Of a stretch of 64,000 bases of DNA, positions 1 to 11,014 are shown one piece after another; position 1 is the first letter of the stretch; every line of letters begins with the position of its first letter. A model generated the notes under the pieces. It was not told the origin of the DNA. It made no database searches and saw only the letters and a list, made by a program, of their open reading frames with translations. Source of the DNA: Unio delphinus (Eukaryota > Mollusca > Bivalvia > Unionida > Unionidae). The translations under genes and the position numbers were made by a program. The stretch spans positions 8,621,501 to 8,685,500 of the forward strand of contig JAQISU010000069.1 in assembly GCA_029339505.1 (NCBI GenBank). The letters run 5' to 3'.

Positions 1-33
1 CAGCCCAATAGCAGCCTTAACCCTGCCCAATAG

Positions 34-3030
34 CATACATGCCAACCATTACGCTTTTGGCGTAATCATTACGCTTTTTCCCACTAAATTCCGCGTTACG
101 CGTTAACGTTTATAGATTACGCTTTTTCGATATATCCATCTTGCAAAAAAAAAAAAATTTTTCGTTTTTATTAGCATTACTTTATTTTTTACATACTGTT
201 TTATTTTTAATTAAAAAATACCCCGCTTCTACATAACTACGATATACGAGTATACTTGTCCGTGGACTTTCCTAATATTCATGTTCTATTTATAGCAACT
301 ATCATGTTACTAAGATACTTTCAAACTTTCGACCTCATATTCTATTTATAGCGGCTTAGTGAGGAGAGAACAGACTGGTTTCTATTTTGTTTAAATCATT
401 ATGCACATACTCTTTGTTCTAATTTTATATAGTGCAGAACCAGTCTAAAAGTTTTTTTTTGCGCTAAAAAGTATTAAAAAATTCTCAATGCGTTTATGAG
501 TGCAAAAAATATCTCTTAAATAATTTCACAGATGGGTTAGAAAAAGTCAATAAGAAACAAAGCAAAATGTAATCAATCCTCCAAACATGACGAGGGCATC
601 ATCACGTGACGTCTAATCGTTGGCGCTAAATGGCTTCAGATGTTAAGATGGATTCTAGTCTTTGTGTATGTTAGAGCACATTTTTTCCCCCAAAAATTTC
701 GCAGATGGATCAGAAAAAAGCAAAACAACGAGTCCTCCAAAAATTCAAAGATGAATATATGAATGGCATAATACAGCGTTCCATTCTAGGACAGCATAAT
801 GCTCATTGCAGACTGCGGAAACGATTTTAGCATTGGTCATGGTGGTAAATTTGATGTGGAAAAACACGTGAAAACAAGGAAACACGTCCAATTAGCTCGC
901 CTTACGAACTCTAATACTAAGGTAACTTCTTATTTACCGAGGTTTTAATAGAACACGGACTACCATTAGCGGTAGCAGACGACGCTGGTCCCTTGTTGAA
1001 GCGGATGTTTCCTGATTCGAAAATTGCGGGAAAATATGCTTGTGCAAGAACAAAATCATCTCATATTGTTCGGTGCATAGCAGAAGATACTTCACTTAAA
1101 ATTGCAGAAGCAATGAAAATTGGGCCGTTTAGTATTGCCACAGACGGGAGTTGTGATTATGATGTTAAAAATTTGTACCCAGTATGTGTTAGATACTTTG
1201 ACAGTGAAAAAGGCAAAGTCATGAGTGTTCTTTTTTCTTTACCAGAATTAACAGTAGATTCCACTGGACAAAACATTTTTGATTTGCTTGACAATGTTTT
1301 GAAGAAACATGACATAAGTTGGCAGAACTGTATGGGGTTTGCAGCTGATAATGCATCAGTGATGACTGGAATTCATAAAGGAGTTGCATCCTATATTTTG
1401 AAAATGTCTCCATCAGTGTTCATAACAGGTTGCCCCTGTCATTTGATGCACCTTGCTGCTGGTAAGGCTGCTGATAAATTAGAAGTAGATATTGGCCATT
1501 TATTAATAGATATCTACTATTATTTGGAGAAAAATAGTAAAAGGAAACAGGCTCTAAAGTTGTTACAAGATCAGTTTGATCTTGAAGACTATAAAGTTAT
1601 AAAGCATGCGTGTACAAGATGGTTATCCCTTGGCAAATGTGTTAGCCATTTACTTGAGCTTTGGGATGCATTACAAGCATTCTTTCAAACTGAAAGTGAA
1701 TCTGCACAGAGAAAACATGGTGGAAAAGTGAAGAAGAGTGGTACAAAAGCAGAATCTGTTATTGCAAGTCAGAAGATAACAAGAGATGAAAGTATAGACA
1801 GACATACTAACAATAAAGAGATTGGTGTAGCAGAAAGAAAGAAATTTAAATCCATGGAATTTTTATTTGAGAGGCCTCTATCTATCCAGCTAGAGGGCCT
1901 CCAGGCTCAGACCATGACTGTGAAAGATAAATCTTTTGACATAAAATTTCATCAGCCATCTGGATCAGGTTCTTCAGAGTATGAATCTGTTAAAAAGCAT
2001 ACTGGATCTTCTCATACTTCCAAGGGCAAAACTAGCATGTGAGATGGTTTACAAAAAGCTTAATGATCCAGTTACAAAACTGTACTGCTTGTTTATGAAG
2101 AGTGCCATTCCATTGTTTGATGCAGCAAATGTCTTGCAGAAAGAAGAACCATGCATTCATATTATGCACAAGATTCTGTCAAACCAGTTGTCAGATTTGC
2201 TAATAAGGTTTATTAAGCCAGAAATCATCGCATCAGCCAAACTTTTAACTGATATTGACTTTCATGACCATGCAAACCAGAAAGATAATGAAGATCTAGC
2301 TATTGGTGCAGAAGCAAGAGAATTCATAGAACACAATTCTACTCTTCCTGTGATTACATGCTCCATAAATTCCCATATGGAGATGAACTGCTTTTAAATG
2401 CTTCAGTTGCTTATGTAAATGAGAGACAGTCAAAAAGCTTCAAAAGTGTTAGATTCTTTGTCAAGAGATATCCCTTTCTATTGCCACCCTTGTCTAACTT
2501 GGATCATCTGGAAGAAGAATTCCTGAAGTATCAAGTTGGGATTCTACCTGACAATATACTTAATGCAGATAGAGTTGATGTGCAATGGCACCTTATTTCC
2601 CAGCTAAAAGACTATCACTGGAAGAAATAAATTTCCTCTTCTTTGTCAGGTTATGAAAGGAATATTGGTTCTTTACCATTCTAATGCTGACTGTGAGAGA
2701 TTGTTCAGTGTTGTTAACAAAAATAAAACTGAATTCAGGTCCAGGCTAAGTAACCCAGTAATGAGTGCTCTACTGGTATGCAAAACATTCATGGCCTCAG
2801 CTGGTACAAAGTGTTTTGAAATGCAACATGACAATCTGTTGCTTTCTAAAGCTAAAGTGCTACATATGAACACTTGAACCAGTAATGAATGATAAAAGAC
2901 GAGAAAAGCAAATAAATCATTGTTAATTGTAATTGTAGTATGTTATATGTGGATTACTCTTTTTCTGCTTGGATTCCTCTTTTTGACCACTTGGATTACA
3001 CTTTTTCCTCGTCAGGGGTTGGCATGTATG
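34..3030 (+). mobile_element. hAT-type DNA transposon (BED finger, decayed)
   Basis: The element is bounded by inverted ends CATACATGCCAACC (34-47) and GGTTGGCATGTATG (3017-3030) and flanked by the direct repeat CAATAG at 28-33 and 3031-3036. Subterminal motifs of the type GATTACRCTTTTTC recur at both ends. It encloses a broken transposase reading left to right. A 6-bp duplication is unusual because most hAT elements make 8 bp; the 2 extra bases may have mutated or the family may differ. The element is degenerate and cannot be autonomous. Confidence 0.75.
800..2876 (+). pseudogene. hAT transposase pseudogene (SCAND3/ZBED-like)
   Basis: A BED-type zinc finger remnant lies at about 800-885 (Cys pair, then His-V-K-T-R-K-H) with a 1-base frame change inside it. 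The core runs 993-2042 and contains the RNase H-like segment with ATDGSCDY, AADNASVMTG and CHLMHLAAGKAADKL. The frame then shifts to 2043-2395, again to 2396-2627, and ends with a hAT dimerisation block at 2653-2876 containing HSNADCERLFSVVNKNK. At least three frame breaks separate conserved blocks, so no full transposase can be made. The order BED, RNase H-like core, hAT C-terminal domain is the normal family order, and the ends at 34 and 3030 fit it. It could instead be a decayed host-domesticated copy, but the flanking inverted ends favour a transposon. Confidence 0.8.
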
Positions 3031-3036
3031 CAATAG

Positions 3037-3750
3037 TAGCAGTTTCCACTTTAGGCTAATTTTAGGCAGGAGTATATCCTTTTCTTTTGGAGGCAGTTTA
3101 ATAAAGGGATATGAAGCAAGGTTTCTCCGTCTGTGATCTTTGCCACATATCTTTGGCAACAAACTGTCAGTACATGCCCGACTCAATCTTTGTCACATGT
3201 GGATTGAACCTTCTGTAAAAAAAATGAATGGATGATCCAAGTTGTCCAGAGGGACTTTGATTTTGGTTTATCCAGTTCCGTCCTCTTTTGTCATCTCTTT
3301 CAAGGATATATATTCACTCTTATTCAAAAGAAGATCTGCTCTTTATTTGACAAAGCAGACATTCATACAGTTTACAAGTTAAAGTCTCTGATGTTCCATT
3401 AATTTTTGTTAACCTTTATCCTGTTGGATTATCTCAGCTGGTCACAGTTACATTGCTGTGTCAAAGCTAAGAATGGACAAGCGCAGGCAGCTTGGCGCTG
3501 GTGACAATCCTTCTCTTACAGTGAACAATGAAATCATCTCTTTTTGATCCAAGACACTATGTAAGCTTTGGGTTGGTGTGCAAGATCCAGTATCACATAG
3601 ACAAGAAACATCATTGATTTATTATTATCCCATCTATTGATATCATGTTGGGTGACCATCAGTTATGCCGCCTTCCGTTTGAGAGAATGTTGTATCCTTC
3701 ATATAGGGTTTCTGTCTGTAAATTAATGAGTTGGGGCATGTTTTGTCAGA
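3037..3750. other. Unannotated host DNA
   Basis: AT-rich sequence between the hAT element and the SINE. I see no convincing exon, repeat array or RNA gene here. Confidence 0.4.
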
Positions 3751-3754
3751 GATG

Positions 3755-4030
3755 ACTGCTCTGGTGGTCTAGTGGTTAGACTATCCATGGTGCAGCAAGT
3801 TGCGAGTTCAAACCCCGGACATGTCATACCCAATTCTTATAAAATGGTACTAACAGCTGTCTTTATCTGTGCTCAGCATTAAGAGGTTAAACTTAGGACT
3901 GGTCGTCCTGGTGTCAGGATAATGTGAGTGGATGGGACATCATGATGCATGGGTTTAGCATGATGCCCCAGTTTTAGACATCACTATAAACTGCCACACT
4001 GCAGACATCTTAGTGATATGACAGAATATT
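3755..4030 (+). mobile_element. tRNA-derived SINE
   Basis: The 5' part has a pol III A-box-like stretch (TGGTCTAGTGGTTAGACTA near 3764) and a B box (GTTCAAACCC near 3808), as in a tRNA head. A body of about 200 bp follows. The same body, inverted, is present at 47645-47905, including the segment around CTGGTGTCA...ATGATGCCCCAG, which shows that it is a dispersed family. It is probably an intron insertion in the plus-strand host gene. Confidence 0.75.
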
Positions 4031-4195
4031 TTTTATAGCTACATTAAAAATCCAGAAAAAAATAAAACATTCTCAGAGATAGATAATTTACTAAAGAAAT
4101 TTCGGATGGACTGAAAGAAATCAGAATGTGGATAATGCATCCATGATAAATGATAATTTCTTGAAGAGTGACCCTGTGTCCGATGTATTTTACAG

Positions 4196-4240
4196 CTCTT
4201 CGACAAGAAGTGAATGGTGCTCAAAGCAATTTATTGGAAG
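4196..4240 (+). CDS. Candidate host exon 1 of plus-strand gene
   Basis: The acceptor is a T-rich tract ending TTTTACAG and the donor is GAAG^GTAAGA. The exon is 45 nt long, starts with 2 nt of a split codon and ends with 1 nt. The reading LRQEVNGAQSNLLE is typical of a soluble, helical protein. The same 2-nt/1-nt phase is found in the candidate exons at 5276, 37852 and 40781, which is the main reason to believe it. I do not recognise the protein. More 5' exons must lie upstream of the window or be unrecognised in it. Confidence 0.5.
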
Positions 4241-4529
4241 GTAAGATTTTTGCATACATGTTAAATATCTTTGTTCCTTTATTGGATTATTGGCTATATA
4301 CGTATTCCTTACCGACTTTTATGGGTGCTGTTTTCAATCACAATAACGTTCTTTCTTGTGGAAGATATTCCAACCAGTGTAACCCCTTTCATTCGGAAAA
4401 TTAGGTCTAACTGAAGATGCTGAGATGTATATTTATTTTCTTGCCAGCAAATTATAGGTATGACATAGCTCTCACTTTCCCAATATTAAGCAACTACATC
4501 AATGTATGATGATTCTGTTTAAAGTTTTA

Positions 4530-4950
4530 TTAACTTTTTAGGCTGTAGGATGATTATGAGTGACCCTTTGTTAGCTTTTTAAGCTGTAAGATAATCATCT
4601 TTGATGTTTTGTTGGCTTTTTAAGCTGTGAGATAATCAGCTTTGAAGTTTTTTGAACTTTTTAGGCTGCAAGATTATTATGAGTGACCCTTTGTTAGGTT
4701 TTTAAGCTGTGAGATAATCATTTTTGATCTTTTGTTGGCTTTTTAAACTGTGTGATAATTCTCAGTGATGTTTTGTTAGCTTTTTAAGCTGTGTGATAAT
4801 TATATGTGATGTTTTGTTGGCTTTCCAAGCTGAGAGATAATTCTCTGTGATTTTTTGTTAGCTTTTCAAGCTGTGAGATAATTATATGTGATGTTTTTTG
4901 TGAGATAATTTTCTTTGTTGTTTTGTAAGCTTTCCCAGCTGTGAGGCAAA
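4530..4950. repeat. Minisatellite, about 41-bp unit
   Basis: About nine to ten imperfect copies of a T-rich unit containing TTTTTAAGCTGTGAGATAAT, with variable spacing. It lies in the intron between the first two candidate exons. Confidence 0.8.
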
Positions 4951-5275
4951 AATGAATTCAATCTATGGTATGATCCTGCATCAATTTTCCATTGACTGTT
5001 AACGGTTGTTATTTTCATCTTTTCATAATTCTGATGTTACAATTTGACACAAATATTAATATATATAGCATTCTGGCATGTCTTCCATAAAAAATGAAAA
5101 ATGTTATTAAAACTTGAAACAATTGTAAACAATTTCCTCTTCACCTTCTTTTGAATAAATTTACACCAAATGTACCTGTTACCTGAGAAAGACATATTTC
5201 CTTGCATATTCCTGTTGTTCTATGGTGGTTTCCTTGTATATTCCTGTTGTTGTAGGGTTTAACAACTTTTTTCAG

Positions 5276-5359
5276 CAGAAGATAGGCTATACATGGCGGC
5301 CAGTATTATTAGTGGAGGAAGAGCCCTGGAAAACACCACTAACCGATGTGAAGCTACTT
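5276..5359 (+). CDS. Candidate host exon 2 of plus-strand gene
   Basis: The acceptor is CTTTTTTCAG and the donor ACTT^GTAAGC. The exon has 84 nt (a multiple of three) and keeps the 2-nt/1-nt phase of the exon at 4196. In that phase it reads EDRLYMAASIISGGRALEN followed by TTNRCEAT, a plausible helical segment. In another frame it is also open, so the phase argument matters. The viral nest begins 302 bp downstream, inside the following intron. Confidence 0.5.
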
Positions 5360-5419
5360 GTAAGCTTTCTCACATACCCACATTGGCTGAATCCGAGACT
5401 CGAAAATCAATAAATTGTA

Positions 5420-5661
5420 CAATTAAAATATTATTGATTACCTGACAGACATCTTCAATATTAGTGTAAAATCAATAAATTGAATAAAAAGTATTATTAT
5501 GTGACACGTTATCAATATTATTCTAAAATCAATAAATTCTACAAATAATATTGATTATGTGACACATTATCAATCTTAGTCTAAAATCAATAAATTTTAC
5601 AAACGATATTGATTATGTGACACATTATCAATATTAGTCTAAAATCAATAAATTCTACAAA
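5420..5661. repeat. 58-59-bp minisatellite, left part
   Basis: About four copies of a unit containing AAAATCAATAAATTCTACAA and ATATTGATTATGTGACAC. The same array resumes at 37350 beyond the viral nest, so the outer element inserted into this array. The final ACAAA (5657-5661) is one copy of the target duplication. Confidence 0.9.
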
Positions 5662-5952
5662 AGCAGCAGGGGGGGGGGGGGGCGAATCGGACAACTTTTT
5701 TCGACAAAGTCAATTTAAGCCCTCAAAACGGAAAATAGAGCCTTCCTGCGAATCTCATATTTTAACCAAAAAAAAAAGAAAGTCTCCATTTGGTAAACAG
5801 AGACTTATTGATTTCTTGCTCGAAACGTTAGTTTGCGCGGGTGATACTCTATTCGCGTTTTCGTTGCTAAACCGTAAAATGTCGCGGCGATGTTGTCATC
5901 GCCCCCCCCCCCCCCCCGCTGCTATGGGTTAACCAAATATTTGATCAAGTCC
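5662..5952. repeat. Outer element, left TIR
   Basis: This pairs with 37071-37349 in inverted orientation and has several substitutions and homopolymer length differences. It begins AGCAGCAG plus a G run. At 5904-5923 it also contains a C run followed by GCTGCT, an inverted copy of the terminal motif. The innermost part (about 5929-5952) corresponds to the last codons of the ATPase gene present at the right end. Confidence 0.92.
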
Positions 5953-5968
5953 TTAGGATGAAAATCAT

Positions 5969-7315
5969 TTATGATTTCACAAACAAACTAATCGCTAACA
6001 CCTCATCTTGTAGATCAATTAAATTATTTGTCTGGTTGGTGAGTCGGAAATTAGTTCTCGTTAGCGAATTATTATGGCATCGCATGTAGACAGGATTAAA
6101 TGGGTTTTCAATAATTAGGAATTCCGGAGGAGCTGTTGGCGCAAACGAATAAAGAATATATCCCTGCTGAGCTTGATTTGATTGCTCTAGATTAATTTGA
6201 TAGCTTCCTTCAATTGCATCACATGTTAAATTGAGCGCAATCACCGCTGAAATATTTACATTATGCGGGGCAATATGCCTACCGCAACCATCTGGATCAT
6301 TATTATATTTGAGGAGGATAGTTGAATCTTGTACTTGTAATACCTTGATAACATTCCTAACAGATTATTTTAGTTCCTCGGCGTTGTATCTGGGAAACTT
6401 GAAATTACGCAGATCGGCTTCTGTGATATTGTAATCGGTTAGGAATCGTTGTTTTCTTCTGCTCTTGTCATTAATTATTGTTTGAATAATTAGTTCATTG
6501 ATATATTCCATGTCAGATACAAGCTGATTTAATATTTCAACGTGTTTTCGCGATTTTGTTTGCCGTAGTTGTTCTAGTTGTGTTTCATGTAATTGATTAA
6601 TTTCATTAAAATAACCAGTGATGTCATTTAGCGTAAATGAAATAGTAACATATAAGTCAGCTGTTCTTTTAATGATAAAATCCCATTGCAACGTGTTTTT
6701 GTTGGTAAATAAAAATCTATCGGCGATTTTTACTTTTCTTATATCAGATAAATTATCTCGATATCTGGGATTTATTTCATGATATGATTGTACGTCCGTG
6801 GTTAAGTCGGCGGTAGCTACGGGTGGTTTTTCAGGCCATCCTAACACTGTTCTTAACGAGCTGTTATAGATATCTACAATGTATCCCTCTGTGCTTATTT
6901 CGATCGACGACGAGAGCGTTGGTTCATGAAGTTTAATAGCTATTTTTGATTCTTTTCCAGTGATTGATTTTATTCTACGCTGAATTTCAGCATCGATTTG
7001 CTCAATTTGGTACGACCCAGTTGGTAACGAAACAGTTTCCCACACTGGAGTACCATCAGGTTTATTCTTATACGAGAACACCAGTGCGTTATTGGGTTGC
7101 TGACCGCCAAATGCAACCGATCTGATATTAGTCCAGCTATGATATACTCGTAATTTTGCCAGCGCGATCTCACGCACTGGAATCGGAGAGGGGAAGTTCA
7201 TACTAAATTGTGGGCTCGTTGATGTTATTGATATCATGCTTGTTCGTATCGGAGTGGTATTCTCCGCGATTCGTTGAAGCAGTTCGAGTGACATTATTGT
7301 TAACGCTGTCTTCAA
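5969..7315 (-). pseudogene. Outer penton-like / minor virion protein (in-frame stop)
   Basis: The two blocks, 7315-6365 and about 6362-5969, are in the same frame and separated by one TAA after residue 316. The N-terminal block holds the conserved stretch FGGQQPNNALVF and a Gln-Ile-Glu-Gln region. The C-terminal block ends FRLTNQTNNLIDLQDEVLAI, resembling the last strands of Polinton minor capsid proteins, which is why I suggest a penton-like jelly-roll role. The homologue in the inner element (11395-12768) is interrupted by a different stop in the same linker region. Its 5' end overlaps the membrane protein gene by about 110 bp. The penton assignment is tentative; a spike-base or other virion protein is possible. 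Confidence 0.55.
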
Positions 7316-7794
7316 TTTCCAGTTTCAACATCGCGGAGTTATACAACTGGGTCATCGTGGAAAATTCAACATCGGATATGAACGAATTATCTATTGACAG
7401 CGAGATCAACTCGGATAATTTCGAGTACGCGTCAAATACCACCCGGTACCGAACTGTATAATCACTGAATTTTTTCTGAGAACACGATGATAACTTTTTA
7501 GTTATCGCAGTGGCGACTGCCGCAATTTTTGTTGCCGCGGAGATAGCGATTGGAACTGCAATTGGAGCCATCATGGTCACCGTCGACAAAATAACCCCAG
7601 CGCTGGCCATCACACCGTACACCGAGTACACGGTGATGTCGATGATTGCTACGCTGCATCGGTATTTTTTTCATTTTTTCACGATAGCGCTCAGAAAGTG
7701 ATTTCAAGTTCGCGGAAAACTCTTTCACGGTATCATATCGATATCGATGCGATTGTGATACCTCTGGGACTATTATCGGTTCAATTGATTTCAT
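7203..7794 (-). pseudogene. Outer hydrophobic membrane protein (frameshifted)
   Basis: The N-terminal 42 or so residues read from 7794 and contain SLSERYREKMKK. The frame then changes near 7665, and the rest reads to 7203 through a long hydrophobic segment (VILSTVTMMAPIAVPIAISA) and a hydrophilic C-terminal half. The inner copy (12575-13222) has the same layout unbroken at this point. The hydrophobic hairpin-like region suggests a membrane-active or virion membrane-interacting protein; this is inference. An upstream motif CTAGTGTTTTCAATT (7811-7825, read on the other strand) precedes the start. Confidence 0.55.
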
Positions 7795-7810
7795 TGTTAT
7801 TTTAAACCCG

Positions 7811-7825
7811 CTAGTGTTTTCAATT
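7811..7825 (-). promoter_or_regulatory. Conserved upstream motif (late-promoter candidate)
   Basis: On the minus strand it reads AATTGAAAACACTAG, about 17-30 bp before the membrane-protein start. The same motif precedes several other minus-strand structural genes in both elements. Confidence 0.5.
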
Positions 7826-7858
7826 ATTCGCCATCGTTAAGGGGAATTGCTAGTAGCT

Positions 7859-9305
7859 TCAGCCGGAAAAATCATCTAAAAATTCTAAACACCATGTTAT
7901 TTTTGATCTAATGGTGGATTTATCAACCGCGATGACATTAAAGTCTTGTCCGCGACCGTTGAGAATTAACATCGCGGTGCCACCAGAGTAGGTTTCACCG
8001 TCCGCGATCATATTAAATTGATCGATAGAGATCCACGTTAGCCTGTAGATACCATCGACCCATGTTGGCCTGTAGCCATCGGCCCGCCCCCCCCCCCGCT
8101 GCTGACACCCCATATACCGATGGACATTGTAGTATAAACGTCTCTTATCCAATCCATGGTTCCATGATTGACCGTATACACGATATTTTTAACGCCTATG
8201 TCTGGATGCGGAATCTTTACCTTTTCAGATTTTTCTTTTAGTTTAAGAATATCGTCGTAAACGTCGAGATAGTTTTTTTTGATTTCGGTATATTTCATCA
8301 TCGTTTCATCGCGGCGTTTAAAAAATGAAATCAAAAGGAAGTTAAATTCCAAACCTTTTTGGGTATAAAGCCCGTTGAGTTGAGAATATGTCGTCGTGAT
8401 ATTGTAACTTTCAGAACCCTCAAAGAAATTATTAACAATTTTATTGGTGAGTTTTTGTTTGTCAATAGCTTTTTTAACTTCAGCGAGGGTCGGGCCTGTC
8501 AGAGATGTGGTTTCAGACACAGGTGTTCTCCCTAAAAAATTATCCACGATGGTATTGAGTGTTGTTTGTCTCACCATAAACATATTAATATCTTTGAGAG
8601 TCATCGTAGATGTAGCCGGGACACCAAAGAAACTATTAGCGACGTAGGTATTTTGAGTATGCTTGCCAATAAACTCACTAATTTCAGCGAGACTCGTGCC
8701 TGCCACAAGTGAGGTTCCAAAAAACTTAACAACGACGTCGTTAGTGGGTTTTTGTACCTTTTAAAAAATTTCTATTAGTTTAGAAATATCTGTGTAAATA
8801 TCGAGATAATTTGCTTTGATTTCATTTTCATTCATCATCCTCCCCGCATCCTTGTTAAAAAAGAATAAAGATAGAAAGTTTTAATTTCAGCTAGAGTCAT
8901 GCCAACCACAAGCGGGGTTCCAAAGAATTTATGTACGACATTTTTGCGAAAACTATTGTAACCTCGTATATAATCATCCAGCTCACGGCCGTGGGCGGCA
9001 ATCGCGTCGGTGATCGTAGACACAAGTGCGCCTGGTTTAAGTCGTCCACCGCTGGAATACAGCGCAATAGAGTTTTAAGCGGCATCGCTCTGCCGTATCA
9101 AAATGTCATCCGCGGATATATTACTGCTTTTCAATTTACCCTGGCGATCTTGAAATACAACTATTTCGTTCGGGTCAACACTTGCTAAATTTAAGGTCTC
9201 AGCGATTTCATCTTCAATTATTTTTTTTACATCCTCGATAGAACCCGCAGATGTTTTCGTGGTTGGTTTCGACATTGACAGAGATCGTCCCCAAATATCA
9301 ATCAA
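7859..9305 (-). pseudogene. Outer spike/fibre-like protein (broken, repeat-expanded)
   Basis: It starts MIDIWGRSLS at 9305, like the inner homologue (MIAIWGRSLK). An in-frame TAA follows residue 76. The reading continues to about 8835, has further breaks near 8750-8835, and proceeds through repeated units of the type FFGTP/FGVP...TLAEIK (about 8930, 8700, 8620, 8540, 8430). It then enters a coiled-coil segment and a C-terminal domain that shifts frame at a run of C near 8091-8098. The C-terminal block contains DGIYRLTW, matching GIYRLTL in the inner copy. An N-terminal anchor, an elongated repeat or coiled-coil stalk and a distal beta-rich domain resemble a fibre or spike, but I have no specific family match. 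Confidence 0.45.
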
Positions 9306-9318
9306 TATTGTAAAGACT

Positions 9319-9333
9319 CTAGTATTTTCAATT
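9319..9333 (-). promoter_or_regulatory. Conserved upstream motif before outer spike gene
   Basis: On the minus strand it reads AATTGAAAATACTAG, 14-28 bp before the spike start codon. It is the same class of motif as at 7811, 13238, 17213, 26641 and 27171. Confidence 0.5.
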
Positions 9334-9782
9334 TATTGATTCTCTAAAATTACCTTGTAATTTCCCACTGGTATATTCGTTTACAACAATATGAGGTGGT
9401 TTCCACGGAAATCCAAAGGATTTTAGTGAATTCTCCGCGAGGACACTTAATACTTCACGGCCGCATATTGGTGGATTTTTTAATTGTTGTGTTGGCAGCG
9501 TGGAATAAAAAATCGGAAACTCTTTGAGTTTCATCGAAGAATTTATATACCGCATAAACTCGCTTGGCGGAGCTAGCCCATATGAATCAAAATAGACAAT
9601 CGCACGCGGATCGATCGCGTATGCAACCCAGTGAGTTCCCGATCCGTTACTGTTATCAAGATTGATGATACCGGTTTCAACGCGTTTAGGTTTTCTCGGT
9701 AATTGATCTCTCATAAAAACCCCTCTGAAGTTTTTTATCGCTAGTTTTTTTTAGCAGCATTAATTAAATCAAAATTGGACAT
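9328..9782 (-). pseudogene. Outer adenain-like cysteine protease (frameshifted N-terminus)
   Basis: The conserved catalytic features are visible: His in SGTHWVAYAI, Asp in YFDSYGLAPP, Gln in TLPTQQ and Cys in PPICGREVL, in the order His-Asp-Gln-Cys typical of the adenovirus protease (C5) family. The equivalent start codon at 9782 (MSNFDL) runs into a stop after a lengthened A tract near 9750. Only an internal start at 9714 gives an open frame of 128 aa. In Polintons this enzyme processes virion proteins. The C-terminus differs from the inner copy. Confidence 0.75.
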
Positions 9783-9833
9783 GCGAACAATTGGGTTTTC
9801 AACTAATAAACCGTTCCTGGTATTCTCAGGCCG

Positions 9834-9849
9834 GATCCGTGAACGGATC
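9834..9849. other. Conserved palindrome between pX-like and protease genes
   Basis: GATCCGTGAACGGATC forms a 7-bp stem with a 2-bp loop. The inner element has the same sequence at 14727-14742 and an imperfect copy at 14832-14847, in a duplicated segment containing TTCCTGGTAGTCT. The role is unknown; terminator, operator-like or RNA hairpin are all possible. Confidence 0.45.
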
Positions 9850-9885
9850 TCCCGCTGTACCATGAATATGGAGTCCCTGGTAGTC

Positions 9886-10281
9886 TTAAACCCTTTCCCT
9901 TTTTTTATATCCTTTCCCAGTTGCCTTTTTCAACGCCATCCCTGCCGCGGTCCCAACGGCCCCCAACGCAGCCGCTTTTGCCACCGCTGGGGCAGCCGCT
10001 GCAATCAATGCTGGTATTGCAGCTAACAATGGAAATATACCACCTGATTTTATCATGTTGGCGACTGCAGCCTTTGAAAAAACAATTTGAACCCCTCGCC
10101 TATTCTTCAGCGCATCATTGAAATGTTTTATTTGACGATCCGTCAGTGATATTTTATGTGTACCGCCGGACATCTGCGCTGGTTTCAACGTTATTGTAGT
10201 TCCACATTCTTTAGCGGATTTTGATCGCAATTTCTTGACCTGACCATCAGTCAGCTTGATTCTAACAACGCTATATGTCAT
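9886..10281 (-). CDS. Outer pX-like virion protein
   Basis: From the start MTYSVVRIKL (10281) it has two similar N-terminal units of the form LTDGQVKKLRS and LTDRQIKHFNDA, then GVQIVFSKAAVANMIKSGG, an Ala-rich hydrophobic segment and a basic tail. This repeated LT-x-x-Q architecture followed by a Gly/Ala-rich hydrophobic end is familiar from small Polinton virion proteins compared with adenoviral pX/mu. It is intact, unlike most outer genes, although the last residues read into the region before the protease. The longer start at 10356 is less likely because the inner homologue starts at the equivalent of 10281. Confidence 0.6.
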   Translation of the reverse strand: MTYSVVRIKLTDGQVKKLRSKSAKECGTTITLKPAQMSGGTHKISLTDRQIKHFNDALKNRRGVQIVFSKAAVANMIKSGGIFPLLAAIPALIAAAAPAVAKAAALGAVGTAAGMALKKATGKGYKKRERV

Positions 10282-10297
10282 TTTATTGTAAAACACA

Positions 10298-10312
10298 TTT
10301 ATACTTTCAATT
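10298..10312 (-). promoter_or_regulatory. Upstream motif before outer pX-like gene
   Basis: On the minus strand AATTGAAAGTATAAA lies 17-31 bp upstream of the start; it is a variant of the AATTGAAAA-type motif. Confidence 0.4.
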
Positions 10313-10330
10313 GATCTAATTGTGAATCGT

Positions 10331-11014
10331 TTACATATTTTCCACTGGTGCATCAACAGTTCTCATTCGTCCACCAACACCTTCAAGTAGCATTGATTTG
10401 TCGCTGAGAATGACAGCAACCGCTCCATAATTAGCAATAGCGCCACGAAGGACATTAGCTCTGAAGTGTATATCAACGACGGATTACCTTGTTAAATCAA
10501 GATGTTCTAGCGAAAAGTAGTAGATCGGATACAAGTTCTTGAAATCATATTGCGATATTTGCAAACCAGTATCAACATTTTGATCACGGCCCATATATGA
10601 CAGCATACGATGGTACACGCGCGCAATATGATTTTGACCGAAATTAAGTTGTATGTCTTCGGATGGTTCATGCTGGCCATTTATTCTCAACGAGACCTCA
10701 GTAACTCCTAATTGATCAAATATCATATGACTGCGCAATTGTGATTCCACTCTTGTCATATCCTGCAACGCGATAAATATATGACGTGGAGCTGAAACGC
10801 CTTGTTGTGATGCCAAGTTCCATGTAAATGTACCATTGATATTTGATTGCTTAACATCTGTTGTTGTTGTTAGCCAACTTAGCAATGATTTGCCACCTGT
10901 TTCCATAAATGAAAGTAGCCGCTCTTCCGTGGTAATTGATGGGGTCATTACTGGCATCCACAAGACCAATTTAGTTAAAATGACTTTACCAGCGTCAGCA
11001 TCTGGATTTGCAGG
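10331..11014 (-). pseudogene. Outer major capsid protein, C-terminal part (split by inner element)
   Basis: This is the second half of the double jelly-roll major capsid protein. It aligns throughout with the inner copy (15286-16185), for example LVLWMPVMTP, HMIFDQLGV, DFKNLYPIYYFSLEHLDLTR. A nonsense codon follows LDLTR at about 10484; the same frame continues to the normal end at 10331. Its 5' boundary is the inner element insertion at 11014/11015; the N-terminal part resumes at 25898. The frame is conserved across the insertion when one copy of the 5-bp duplication is discounted, which shows that the gene was continuous before the insertion. Confidence 0.9.
11010..11014. repeat. Target-site duplication GCAGG, left copy
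   Basis: It matches GCAGG at 25898-25902 on the other side of the inner element. Confidence 0.85.

Noticed and set aside
8080..8105. C run followed by GCTGCTG in the outer spike gene, resembling a TIR end
   Set aside because: The match is short and mostly homopolymer; the surrounding sequence is coding and no second TIR arm is present.
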